From: Datnioides undecimradiatus
Taxonomy: Eukaryota > Chordata > Actinopteri > Lobotiformes > Datnioididae
Assembly (NCBI GenBank): GCA_008933995.1
Contig: WARS01000014.1
Span: 9,099,192-9,163,191, forward strand
Length of the DNA stretch: 64,000 bases
Direction: 5' to 3'
Shown here: positions 24,276-35,837 of the stretch, piece after piece
Layout of the letters: each line of letters begins with the position of its first letter
Position numbering within the stretch: position 1 is the first letter of the stretch
Translations under genes and position numbers: made by a program
The notes under the pieces: model-generated
What the model was told of the DNA's origin: nothing
The model's input: the letters and a program-made list of their open reading frames with translations, nothing else
Databases searched by the model: none

Positions 24276-27200
24276 TTATGTGGTGTAAACATGAAAGAGG
24301 AGACGACAAACACATTGTATCATGTGCATTATTTAATGAAGCCGATGACAATGAAATATAACACTCCGGCCGACCTTTCTGTAATTACATAATAATAACA
24401 GTAATAATGTAACCAGCCGCTTCCCATGAGCCCTTTCTCTAATGATGCACTGTGAACTGTAATAATTTAATACTCGAGCATACAATTCCCATGTTATCTG
24501 TTCAAGTGGGCAGTCCACTGATGACCTTATGATTTTGTAATTAGTATGTGCATTATCTGGTGGGCCGGCTGCATGCGTGAGATACAAGCGTGATCCAATG
24601 CGCTGAAGATGAGGTTCATACTGCGCGTGTGTGTGTGTTTACAAGAGAGATTTGAAGTGTTACAAGCACTATCTGGCGGCCCACAGATGGAGTGCTTCTC
24701 ACTGCGCCTGTGTGTGTCTTCGAGAGTGTGCGAAACGAGTGTTAAGTACTGTTCCTACAATGTTCTGCCCACCCTGTGTGTGTGTGTGATGATAATTTCT
24801 TACGGCTCATGTTAGACACTTACCGTGGATTCATTATATCCTCCAAAGGATGTTATCACACTGTGCAGGGAGGTACGAGCAATTAATCATGTGTAATGTA
24901 AGCACACTGTATGCAGTAACAATGGAGTTACATGCAGCGAGCTCTCCGTGGCAGACACTGTAATACGTGCAACAGCAGGAGTCGTTATGGAGCATTCATC
25001 ATTACTTTATTCAAAATCTAATAAGGTATTACAGGAAGAAGACTGACATTTTGAGAAATATGTTTATTTGTTCTCTAACCCTCCTTCAGACGAGAAGATC
25101 AATACATGTTTCATCTTTGCGTGTCCGGTACACAGATAACTCATCATCATGCCTCTTTCCTAAAAAATGTCAGAGCATCAAAGTTACAAGTACAATATGA
25201 AACATTTCTGTATCGAAACGTCAAAAAACAACCTAACCCAGGTTGCATTAGACGTCATCCAGAAGGTTTCCATCAATAATCAAGATGACAGTCCTTTATT
25301 GGTTGAATTCAGATGCCTGTTGATGGTGTCATATCTCGTCTGCTTTAAAGTGTCACCATAAACTGATTTTTAACTCAGCTTTAAGACTTTTTGTTTTTTG
25401 CATTACCCTTTTTAAATTGTACATTTTTGAAAATTTAAAGATTTTAGTCATCAGATGTTTGGATTTTAAGTTATCTGAGCAAATGTTACAGGCAGTTCAG
25501 CTCGCAGCATCTCGAGGATGTGGTTTTTGGGCTGTGCATGGTCAGAGAAACACTGATTTTTAACTTGAAACTACCGTTTTAAGTCCTCTGAAACTTAAGC
25601 AACCATGGTTAGGACAACTCTGACGATCCCATGTGACCTCAAAACATCACCAGACTGCACCTTTTGTTGTATGATTGAAAGACCCCAGCGTAGCATAAAA
25701 TGAAATGGACTGGTTATTTTACTATTCCACCCTGATGCGTTTGCTGACCTTGATTCACATCGAGGACAATCGCTTCTGAAGTTTAACGAATTATTATTTT
25801 ATTGTGTGAGCATGCTAACATTTGCCAAACAACAATAAATACAAAGTTCAGCTGAGGCTAACGGGAATATTTTCTCTTCTATAATCTGATGTAAAGGTTA
25901 CACATCAGGTTGTACAATATTTCATGGCACATCCAGTCAACATCCAGCAGTTGTTGCAATATTTCAGTCCGGGCCCGAGTGGTGGACCAACCCATCTCGA
26001 AAGCGATGCCTCAAGCATGCATAAAAATGATGAAATATCATTGTTAATTTAATATTACTGATTTCAGCTGTCTTTAGCAAACACTGCTGCTGTCATGGAT
26101 TAAACATCAGCGGCCTGACAGAGGGGGCCAGTCAGGCTGGCGATGAGAGTGGACAGGGTGGAGGACTGCCTTACGTGGACAGAAGAGGTCCCAGGTAGAA
26201 GGTTGATGTTTTAAATTACGAGAGCGTTTGAAGAAAAGTTTTAATCATGTAAAACCTGCGCTGCGTCTGAAACTTCATGAATTCTGACATGTTGAAACAA
26301 AACCATGAAGGATTCATATATACCAGTGCTGCCGTGAATGCTCATGCATCTTTGAATACAGATTGTCAGCTCCTCCTCCAGCTAATACAGAGCACGTGTT
26401 TCACTGAACACACTGTGACTGGAGCTGTCAACAAGAGATGCTAAGACTCCTGAGAGCTGAGAGGAGCTGCAGAGTCCAGTGATAACGCTCATTGATGCAG
26501 TTACCTTTCAGTGTTGTTTCTATCACTTTATTAATTAGTGCATCTTCAAGAAAATCAGATGATGTAACAATGCTGCCAAGCCACCAATGAACCAATGGGA
26601 ATTTTAATATGGGCAAACACAGAATAAAGAAGGTGGAAAGTCCACGTAGAGAGAATGTCAAGGTGGATGGATGGGTCATATGCAGGAGTCTCCAACAGAA
26701 GACTGGAATTTGCTAACCGTTTAAAGGACTCATTCTAACCCAAACCTTGATCTTTTCCTCAACCTTACCAAGTAGTGTTGATACCCATTGTAACCAAACT
26801 GCAGCCATCATCTGAACTGTTTCTAAGCTTGCCTTATTGTGAACCAGATGTTGTACACTTAAGGCCATTATCTCTAACTTGAGAACAACTGGATGTGGAT
26901 GTGGTGCAGCTACAGAAGACGTTTCCATTCGAAATGGTTTGAATGTTGTGCTAAGTGTCACGAGTGTTTCACAAATGCCACAAGACTGTCCTTGGGCTAA
27001 AAAATCAATTTCAAATGTTGCAAAAGCAAAGAGATGTTTTTTTGTTGTGAACGGCTGTTCTTGGGCGACATTTTTGAAACTCATTTGATTGGAAAACCCG
27101 AAAAAGAACTGATCAAGTTGAATTAATCAAAACAACCAGCAACCAGGAGGTTTATCAGACTTCACACGTACTTGCCATGATGTGTTAAAGCAGTCATAAC

Positions 27201-29483
27201 TCATTGAAAGCCCCCCTTTCCAATTAATGGATCCAATTACATACAAAGAATACAGGCTATTTTATGCTTTGCATGTGAAAACCTCATATTTTCTCATAAA
27301 AAGCCAGGGAATGAATACTCCATCAGGCCCATTTGTACTATAACAATGTTGCCAAAATGACAGCATCAATTTCCACCTCTGAAAAATGGAAGCCCTGCAT
27401 GTTCACAAACAATCAAAACGCAATCAGTTGAATTTCCAGTGTAGCCAATTAAGCGTGGATGGGAAATTATACCATTGTCATGCAGAATATGCCCGTAATC
27501 ACTGGAATTAAGCAGGAAAACAGAAATCAGCAACAAAAGGTCTTTAGACAGTCTGTGTGGTTGATAAGGTGTGAGAGTATGTGGCTCAGTTCATCAGCGG
27601 AACATTATGATTCATCAGTGGAGCATTATGAAATACGGAGCTGTGCACTTGATTCATAAGAAATTGTTTTTGTGTAAATGCTGAAAAAAGAACTATATAT
27701 AGCTCCATTGTTAACATTTATGCACAAATTTCCTTATTCTCATTTTTATCCATAATTCACATTGTTTCCTCCAATCTTTCCCTCCGAATGTTAGCGTTCT
27801 TGTTCTAACAGATAGCCTCCCTGTTCCAAGTCAACACTGCCTGGGATTTGGAGCGCACTTCCAGCAATGAGAAGTAAAGAGAAGGAAGTACCCCAATTAA
27901 AGCCCAATGATGAAAGAGGCAGAAAGTAGGGAGAAGTGTGGAGGAAGAGTAAATCAGAGGCGCACCACAAGAGTTAACAGGGGGCAAGAAATCAGCAAAG
28001 AACAAGGCAGCAACTAGATGAGAACGAACAATAGAGGAGAGGAAGAGTTCCCCAAAAATGAGGAGGAGAGGAAATGAGTCCTCTGTTCTCGTCTGCCGCT
28101 GGGTCGGCCCAACCTCCGCTCCCTGAGACACTGCAGACAACAGCTGCATTCAAAAATTCATTATTATCGGGGAGACAAAGTGACATGGTGATGCTGTAAA
28201 GAGAACAGAAGGTCCCCTCCAAACAGCGTCCAGATGTTGCTTTCATATTTTATCTTTTTAGTTTATCTTTAATATTTTTTCTTTTTTTTTCAGTTCAATT
28301 ATTCAGTCAACCTCATTAATAGCTATGACTGCAGCGTGTGTAATCTCTGTGCCAGACATTTGATCTGCTCCGGCTCCGGGCGTCGGGGGGCTTTGGCGGG
28401 TATTGTTTTTCCTCTTTCATGATGGCCGGCGCTTCAGATCAGCTGCTGCCGACCTCATTATTTTATCACAGAGGGGGATTTGAGTCGAGCCTGTGTTGCC
28501 TGTTTTTCACTTTATTACCTCACTTTTCCGCGGCAGAGGCTCGACTTACTGGAAAAGTTTAAGGAGTTTGTTGGCTTCTGCGCGCCTAGGAAACGCTGGC
28601 TTGTGGTTATGTAAGGCCTTCTTTAAAATGTCAGTGTTGCATGATGTATCACACCAGGAGCAGCATTAATAAAGGAGGTTTAAAAATGTCACAGGCCTTT
28701 AATGTCGTAAGTCATTATTTAATCTCCTCCTTTTTGTTTACTTATTTATTATAATACAATATTACAGCTCCACTGTCTACTGTCTGCACACGGACATATA
28801 TGTATAACATTTTTATAACTCCTGCCACGGCCGTAAATAGACTTACATAAATCTGTGTTGAACTCGTTCACCTATTCTACTTATGCTGTAGGTCCATTTA
28901 ATATGCAATGTTACACCGGTCTAACGAAGTCAAATCAGCTTGTAAGAGTTTGCCAAAATGCAGCAATCATTATAAAAACTCTTGAAATGTGATAACAATT
29001 TGCAAAAAGGATCAGTTCAAATCTCCCTCCTGTCTCTGAGACAGTGAAAGTGAAACATATCTACTTTCTTGAAGCAAAATCATATCTACATATTTTTCAT
29101 ACATATTTGGGGAAAAAAAACTAAACAAAGAAAACAAAAAAAATCAACATATTCCTGAAAATTTGGAAACTGCAGGCATCAATAAGAGTATTGATTCATG
29201 TGCAGAATTAATTCTATTAGAAATTCTATAAACAGACCAACAGGCCATACCTTATATATCCAGCATTGCATATTACATTGTTCATGGTTGGACAGCTTTT
29301 ACTGCTTTTGCATTGCGTCATTGCAGGTCTGTTACTTAGAAACTTCCAAAGAGCAGAATTTCCCATAATATATTCACACTTTTTTTTTCACATTTTACTG
29401 AGCTATTTTGAGGCTACAGGATTGATTTGGCTATCTGTAGATTCAGTCCTATCTGACCTATCTGGCTTTTTAAAACCACTAGT
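24276..29483. other. No gene recognised; possible conserved regulatory blocks
   Basis: There are no recognisable genes. Two blocks, about 24300-24600 and about 28290-28640, are less repetitive, carry several TAATTA or ATTA cores and lack microsatellites, so they are candidates for conserved non-coding elements. This is only an impression from composition. The 123-codon minus frame at 26713-27084 has no known motif; its right half overlaps AACCTTACCAAGTAGTGTTG, which looks like part of a fish dispersed repeat. Confidence 0.35.
27590..27631 (+). repeat. 21-base sequence in tandem, two units
   Basis: TTCATCAGCGGAACATTATGA (27590-27610) is followed directly by a copy with two substitutions (27611-27631). 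Confidence 0.85.
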
Positions 29484-29699
29484 TATGGAGTTCCGCAGGG
29501 TAGCGTCTTGGTCCCACATACCTTTTTGCTCTATATGAAGATTTTAAGGTCAGCCTGTACCTTGAAATCTTTTCTATGCAAACCTTTTTTGTACTGTGCT
29601 TTAAAGATTAAACAGCAGTCTGCAATAGTTGGCCTCTTTAAACTCAGAGAGACAAATGTTGCAATACTTTTTGGAACTGAAAGGACAACAGACCTTTGA
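29484..29699 (+). mobile_element. LINE reverse-transcriptase fragment (degenerate)
   Basis: From 29484 the frame reads YGVPQGSVLVP, then TFLLYMK. This is the YGVPQGSVLGP block before the catalytic segment in reverse transcriptases of L2/CR1-type LINEs. Further on in the same frame, FKLRETNVAILFGTE resembles the 'LxLNxxKTEVxLFGxx' segment that follows the active-site region in these enzymes. The conserved GP is VP here. The intervening YADD-type active site is absent and the distance is too short, so there is an internal deletion. Immediately upstream the same frame has a TGA stop. This is a dead fragment transcribed rightward. Confidence 0.7.
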
Positions 29700-32600
29700 G
29701 TTTATAGTGAAAGTTGGGGAAACTGTAGTTTGATGTGAGTTGAATCAAAAGCTCTCTGGTGACTCGATGGTTTTTGAAATTCTTTTTAAGACATCCAAGG
29801 GATAAAGTTTTCATCCAGAAAAGACTCTGCACCCTCCTGGTGTGAAAGACAATCAGAACTTCTCAAAAATAAACTCCACAGGGCAAAAAGCAGACTGACA
29901 AGGGTTAATGAGGGTAAAAAGGAACAGTGCCAGGTGTATTTAGGGGGTTACTGTTCATAACGCCTAAACTCACACACATAGAAACACACAACCATGTTGC
30001 AAAAGGAGCTTAGTCAAGTAGTTCAGCAAATTATTATTTTGTTTTTAAGCCTTTGATGGGTAAAAACTGACTGTGTATAAAGGTTTAATCTCCCTTCAAG
30101 CCTAAAATTGATCACAGCTCATCTTCAAAGTGGCCTTGAAAAGATGGCTTCCAAGTAACTTGGCCTGATTTGTATAATGGAGAGAGCTCGGAGCAACTGC
30201 GCCATCCTTTGTTGTATTTTGGAGGATTGTGTTGGAAATGAGCCTTTTAGGCTTTATTGTGTTTTAATCCTCAGTGATTTCAACTATTGCTGTGAAGAGT
30301 GATTCTGTATTTTTTACCATCAGTCAGGAGCAGGCGATTCAGGTGAGTAATAAAACTTAAGCAGGTGTGAGCTTGTTCTCTGTACAAGATGGCAGCACTT
30401 GACATCGCCCACTTGTGACTGTGGAGCTAGAGGATTTGGCCGGGGAGGCTAACCATATGTCTCAGCCAGCATGAGGCCTCCAACCTTGCCACATGAGGGC
30501 TGTTACACCCACTGCCAAACCCGGAATCGACACGCAGTGAGCATGCTCAGCAACATGAGTGCGCCGGTTGATTTGACAGACAGAGGGTGCGGTGACCTAA
30601 AAAGCTTAGATGTCCCAAATTTTTGCAGTTTCTGCAAATTTGACCCATTAAATTTGCAGCTAAAGTGAAGACAGCTGCATGTTTGTGAGTTTTCATAGAG
30701 CTTTCATCGTGGTGGAAGCGGCGATGTAGGGGAAATCATCACAGACAAACTTTTCTTCCCAGAAATGAAGTTCTCACAGTGGGCGTCACGTTGATGGGAA
30801 TTTCATTTTAAAATGACTCCATGGAAAATGCTCGTGTCGGACACATCCTGAGTGCTTGATAAAGGCACTTTGAATTCTTTTAATGAACTGTTACCCCTGA
30901 GGACGTACAACTGAATTTCACACTGCAGTCTTTGACTCGAATCATCCAAAAAGTCTGCGCTGCTTCATTTCTGAGAGGGAACACCATCCTGTGGATATAA
31001 GTCCCATTTAAAGCAAATTCACATTTCCAGATTGATTAGTCAGACTTTTACTCTCCTGTAAATAGCTGCTCCCTCACACCCATGCACGGCTGTAGAACCT
31101 TTCGTTACTAATTCCTATTGATAATGAGAATCAATCACTCTTTGATCTGTGAACAAACAAAACAGAGATTAAAATGACTGCAGCTTATGAAGCAGAGTCA
31201 AAACCACACACCCGTAATACATGTTAAGTCTGTTTTCCAAAGCACAGGCTGTTCTTTTTTAAATTCATTTGACTTATTTTTGTCTCCTTCAGCCGGGCCC
31301 TACCAGCTTTAAATTCACCATTCTCCCACTCAGAGGCTTTAGTAACTGTTTATTTACCAGGACAGGTAACAGGTCTGGGCGCCTCAGCTCAACCGAAGCC
31401 ACACAGATTGCGGCCTTAGCAGAGCTGGAGTTTGGAAAACCCATCCAACACTCAGGCGGATTTTTTCATTAATTGCCGGCTTCGTGGCTTTGTTTGTGCT
31501 GCAAGAGACAAAGAGACAGAGCTTGAAAGTGCACTGCTAATGCCAAAACAATGCGCTATTAAACTGAGAGCAGTAATTAAGTAATTTGAGAGCCCGGATT
31601 GCTAAATTAAACATTTTTTTCTCCTCATTACTTGACATGAGCTGAGAATCCATATTTCCAGGCTTCAACTTGTGCGCTTCGCAGCTTAACAGTGGTTGGG
31701 ACTGATCATCATGCTGTGAGGAACTATTCACAGCCATGAGTCTGGGTTAAGGTGTGACACAGTGGTGAGAAGCCAGAGTGTGTGGATCACGGTAGCCACA
31801 ACATAATTACACTGCCACCGTTAATGTACTGTAACACACATGTAAAAACAACTTGTGCTTTTGGGTTTCTGTTACGCTGTTTCCTGTTTTATGTTGAAAG
31901 AGTCATTTCCTGTCTTATGTGCCAAAATGTTTCATTATTTGGAATGGAATACTTAAATATCTCAACTGCATCAAGCTGTGTTGTGCTTCGGTCCTTCCCC
32001 TGCCCTCCTGTTGCCAAAATGAGTAATTAAATAAACAAAATGAATCATTTTGATTGAATTTTGAATATTTTATTCAGAAAAATAATGTTAATTTCAAGCT
32101 AAAAGTCACAGCATTACTTGCCAGTGTTACAAAACAGCGATGTAACTGTCAACTTCCTCACTGTGGAGTACGCCTCTGCATCACTGCAGCAAAAATCATT
32201 AATTACCTGCAGTTGTACCAATATGTTAAACTTCTAATGAAGTTTAATTGTGGTTTGCTACGTGAAAATGTCTTCATATGTCACTTTTACACTAGTACAG
32301 CCTAGAAAAATACTTCCACTGTAACGCCTGTGATCAAAACATGCTATATGAGCTCTGACAAGTGATCAAATTGAAATTAGTTAGCATGTTATTGCCGAGG
32401 AATCCTTGTAGATAGCTACATTTAACACTGACATGTCTACTAAATAAAAAAATAAAATTTAAAAAAGTCCATAAAAATAAAATGGACTGTTTCAGTAGAA
32501 CATATGAAGATAGCCCTGTAGCATACTTATTCAGTGTTGTTGCAGGAGTAATGAAAATCCAAATGTTTCCTAGACCATGTTCAGACTAAATAAATGCTGG

Positions 32601-33404
32601 AATGACCCATGGATGTGCAGATTGACTTTTGCTTTCCTTCCTCGTCTTAAGACCTGAATTCAATACGCGATCGTTTCACAGGCTTGGGGAACCACAGCCT
32701 TTTGTGCTCTTCCCTCTAAAAGCAGCAGCTTTCAATATGTAGTGCTGTTGACAGCAGTTATTTAGCCAGGTATTAGTGAGGCCCACAGAGACGGCAACTT
32801 ACTGTGATTGATTAGACACACACGCACACTGTGTGGCCCATGCAAAAAACCCACTAATACTGCTGTGCCGATATTCAGTACTGTACTAATTGATGACTGG
32901 TAATGCTGATGATTAATCAGTCCACTTTTTGAGCAGTGCTGGCAGATGAGTGTGCCCGGGTCAATAAAACGATCAAGAATTCTAATCAATGAGAAAAAGC
33001 TGTTTGGACGCATTAGTTAGCCTGAGAGGTAGGTAGGAGAAAACTGTTAAAGCAGATACTGGACTTTTTTTTCCAACATGCTGGTGCAGAATGTAATAAC
33101 TACAAGATAGATTGCCATGAAATTTAGGAGCATGGTGGAGCAAATGCATAATTAGTTGCCCGTCTCCCCTAAGACAACTGGAAATTTGTCTCCAATATCC
33201 ACAAACCAACCAGTTACATCATCAGATCCATCTAGTGATCCCTGAACTCTCCTGTTTCATGCTGACGCTCATGTCAAGCAGCAACAGCGACAGTATGCAT
33301 GCACACCTGCAGGCCCTTTGTGAACATCCATGATTGACAGTCTATGACAGTCTGTACAAATCATAGCCTCAGGTGTTGCAGATAAAAAGCATGGTGCAGC
33401 TCGT
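29700..33404. other. No gene recognised
   Basis: Only short frames (up to 83 codons) on both strands. No motif, RNA gene or clear repeat was seen. Confidence 0.45.
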
Positions 33405-35035
33405 GATCATTCACTTCACTGTCTCCTGCTCAGTTTCTAACTTCTGCTTACAGTAATGAGTGGTCAGAAAATGTGTATGCATAGAAAACTTGATCGGTCT
33501 GCTGTTCTGATGTAGGATGTGTGGCGTTGCAAGCTCTCTCACTGGATCAATGCATAAAATCCTCCCACAGAGTACTTGAAATCAGGTACAATACCTATTA
33601 CCTACCACCTCTACTACATCTACACCACTCTGCCATCACACACGCACATGTTCTCCAGGTTATCTCACTTCATATTCTGTAATCTCACAGGTAACCTGCT
33701 TCTTTGTGAGTTCCCCTTTCATGATATGTGTTCACTTCATTGTGTGTCTGGTCATGCTAGGACCTCTATGACTTTACTCTACTAGTCCATGCATGCTTGT
33801 TTTTGCAAATATGGGTTAATTATAAAGGGTTAAATTGGGCCTCCAAATTGTTTGTTTCAGTGTTTCAGTGTCAACAGCTTTGTCTCACACTACCAAACTA
33901 CCAAAATGTAGAATGAAGGCTCCTTTTGTTTGATAGACAGGTATTTTGTGGAAATCTGACGTCCAACATATTTAAATTTATTATTTATTTATCAAAACTC
34001 TGATTTCAACATTTCTGAACATCTGAAGAGATTCTGAGTTAAGTTTGACTTGCAGCATTGCAATAAAAATCAATGTATGGCTTTTTCTCCTTAAAACATT
34101 AAAGTCCAATAAACCATTCATGCAAGTCACAATGATGCTTATAGATAATTACACCTGTTAAAAGCTGCAATGGAGCATGATGGTACTGACAGAGGGTCAC
34201 AAAGTCTGGTTTCAATAGTTCCCTCTAATCAATCTAATAAGTGAGCTAGAAGACACAGGGTTCTCACTATTGTAGACTGTTAGAGCAGTGCAGAGAAGAC
34301 ACCCTGCAGGATGAGGTTGGCCTTCAACACTTTAGTTAGCATGCTAGCTTTGTAGCGCACAAGAAACCCCAGGATTATTTTTGCTCCCAGTTTATATCAG
34401 TTGAGACTAATGAATCAAAATCAGACCTGTTGTACATGTGCTTGGAACTTATTCAGCATATTTACATTGACAAGTGTTTGTGTCCAGAATATAATTAATG
34501 GGCGAGCTAGCTTGTAAGTATAAAAATAGTATAAGACAGAAGACGTTCACTAAGCATATTTCAGTGCTAGCGTATTTCAGGTGTGACCAAACACAGAAAC
34601 ATGGTCTGATGAAGCAAACACAACCATTAGCCATTGCTAAGGTGAACTGGGTTAGTGGGCCACATATAGAACTAGACAGCAGGTTTTCACTGAGGTTAAA
34701 AAACATAAGGTGAGATGATCTGGAGCACACATGTGTGATGGCAGGTCAGTGTTGATGTAGTAGAGGTGGGAAGTAATAGGAGGATTGTTCTGGCACCCGT
34801 GTATGGAGGTGCTGTAGCTAAGGTCAGGTACTAATCTCCATCCATGTTCATGTATTGATCCACTGACAGAACTCACATATTCTCTTCCCCCAAAACCAGA
34901 AAGACATCAGAAAAGTGCCTGGCTTGGATCGATCTGATGTCTATGGATGTGTTTCTATGCACACACATTTTCTGACCATCCATTACTGTAAGCAGGAGTT
35001 AGACAATGAGCTGGAGAAAGCGTGGAAACAAATGA
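33405..35035. repeat. Long imperfect inverted repeat (arms about 315 and 380 bases)
   Basis: The left arm (about 33405-33720) matches the reverse complement of the right arm (about 34655-35035). Examples: CTTCTGCTTACAGTAATG at 33441 against CATTACTGTAAGCAGGAG at 34980; ACCACCTCTACTACATCTAC at about 33604 against GATGTAGTAGAGGTGGG at about 34754; CACTGGATCAATGCAT at about 33540 against TGTATTGATCCACTG at about 34852. Order is conserved along the arms. A spacer of about 930 bases separates them and shows no transposase. It may be a non-autonomous DNA transposon with long terminal inverted repeats, or two copies of one repeat in opposite directions. No flanking target duplication was found. Confidence 0.8.
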
Positions 35036-35705
35036 AAAACAATGAAATCAAGGAGTCCATCTCCTTGTGAGCCAAGCTGATAAAGAGAGATGAGCAAAAG
35101 AAACATGATTAGTTGTAGATTAGAAAGAGAAGTTAGTTTTATACTCAAAAGATCACAGAAAAGAACTAAACTCCACTATAACACACAAGTGAAAACACTG
35201 TGTCAAGCATGAGAGGGGATAATACAGGCTGCTAGCACAAGATAGGCCTGTTCACCTTGGCTTTACTTGATTTTAAAATAAAATAATAATACAGACAGTA
35301 AAAAAGAGATGCACAGAAAAAAGAGAAAGGGAAAAAAAGGCCAACTACATTAGAAAGAAAGAAAAAATAAAGTCAATAATCTCTGCCTCTCTCAGGCTCT
35401 TAGTTATCATTTATTGATCTGGGTATACCCGCCTGTCAATATTGCTCAAAACAGGAATGATTATTCATCTGCATTACCAGCCATCAATCAATCAGTACAA
35501 CACTGTACTGTGTGTGTGTATGTATGACTTTGCCTCTATGTGTGCATGCTGGGGGGGTTGCAGCCTCTCTGGGCCTCTTTAATACCAGGCTACTTAACTG
35601 CAGCCAACAGCACTACAGTATGAAAGCTGTTGCTTTTGAAACAGAGAGGCCATCACCTCATGGCTTTTTATGCAGTGTGGGCCTGTGTGGTGAGGAGTGA
35701 TTTCA
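35036..35705. other. No gene recognised
   Basis: AT- and A-rich sequence (about 35270-35370 is purine-rich). No gene. Confidence 0.4.
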
Positions 35706-35837
35706 GAAACATGTGAAGCTAACTTTTCTGTAATTTTAGTAGCACATGATGCTAGCTTAACTCTTACGTCAGTAGCATTTGATGCTAGCTAAAGTATAAT
35801 TTCAGTAGCATGGGAAGCTGTCTAAAATGTGACTAAT
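35706..35837 (+). repeat. 33-base minisatellite, four units
   Basis: Units begin at 35706, 35739, 35772 and 35805. The middle units read GTAGCACATGATGCTAGCTT and GTAGCATTTGATGCTAGCTA at their starts; the outer two are more diverged. The period is exact at 33 bases. Confidence 0.85.

Noticed and set aside
26713-27084. 123-codon minus frame
   Set aside because: No known motif, and one end overlaps text that looks like a fish dispersed repeat.
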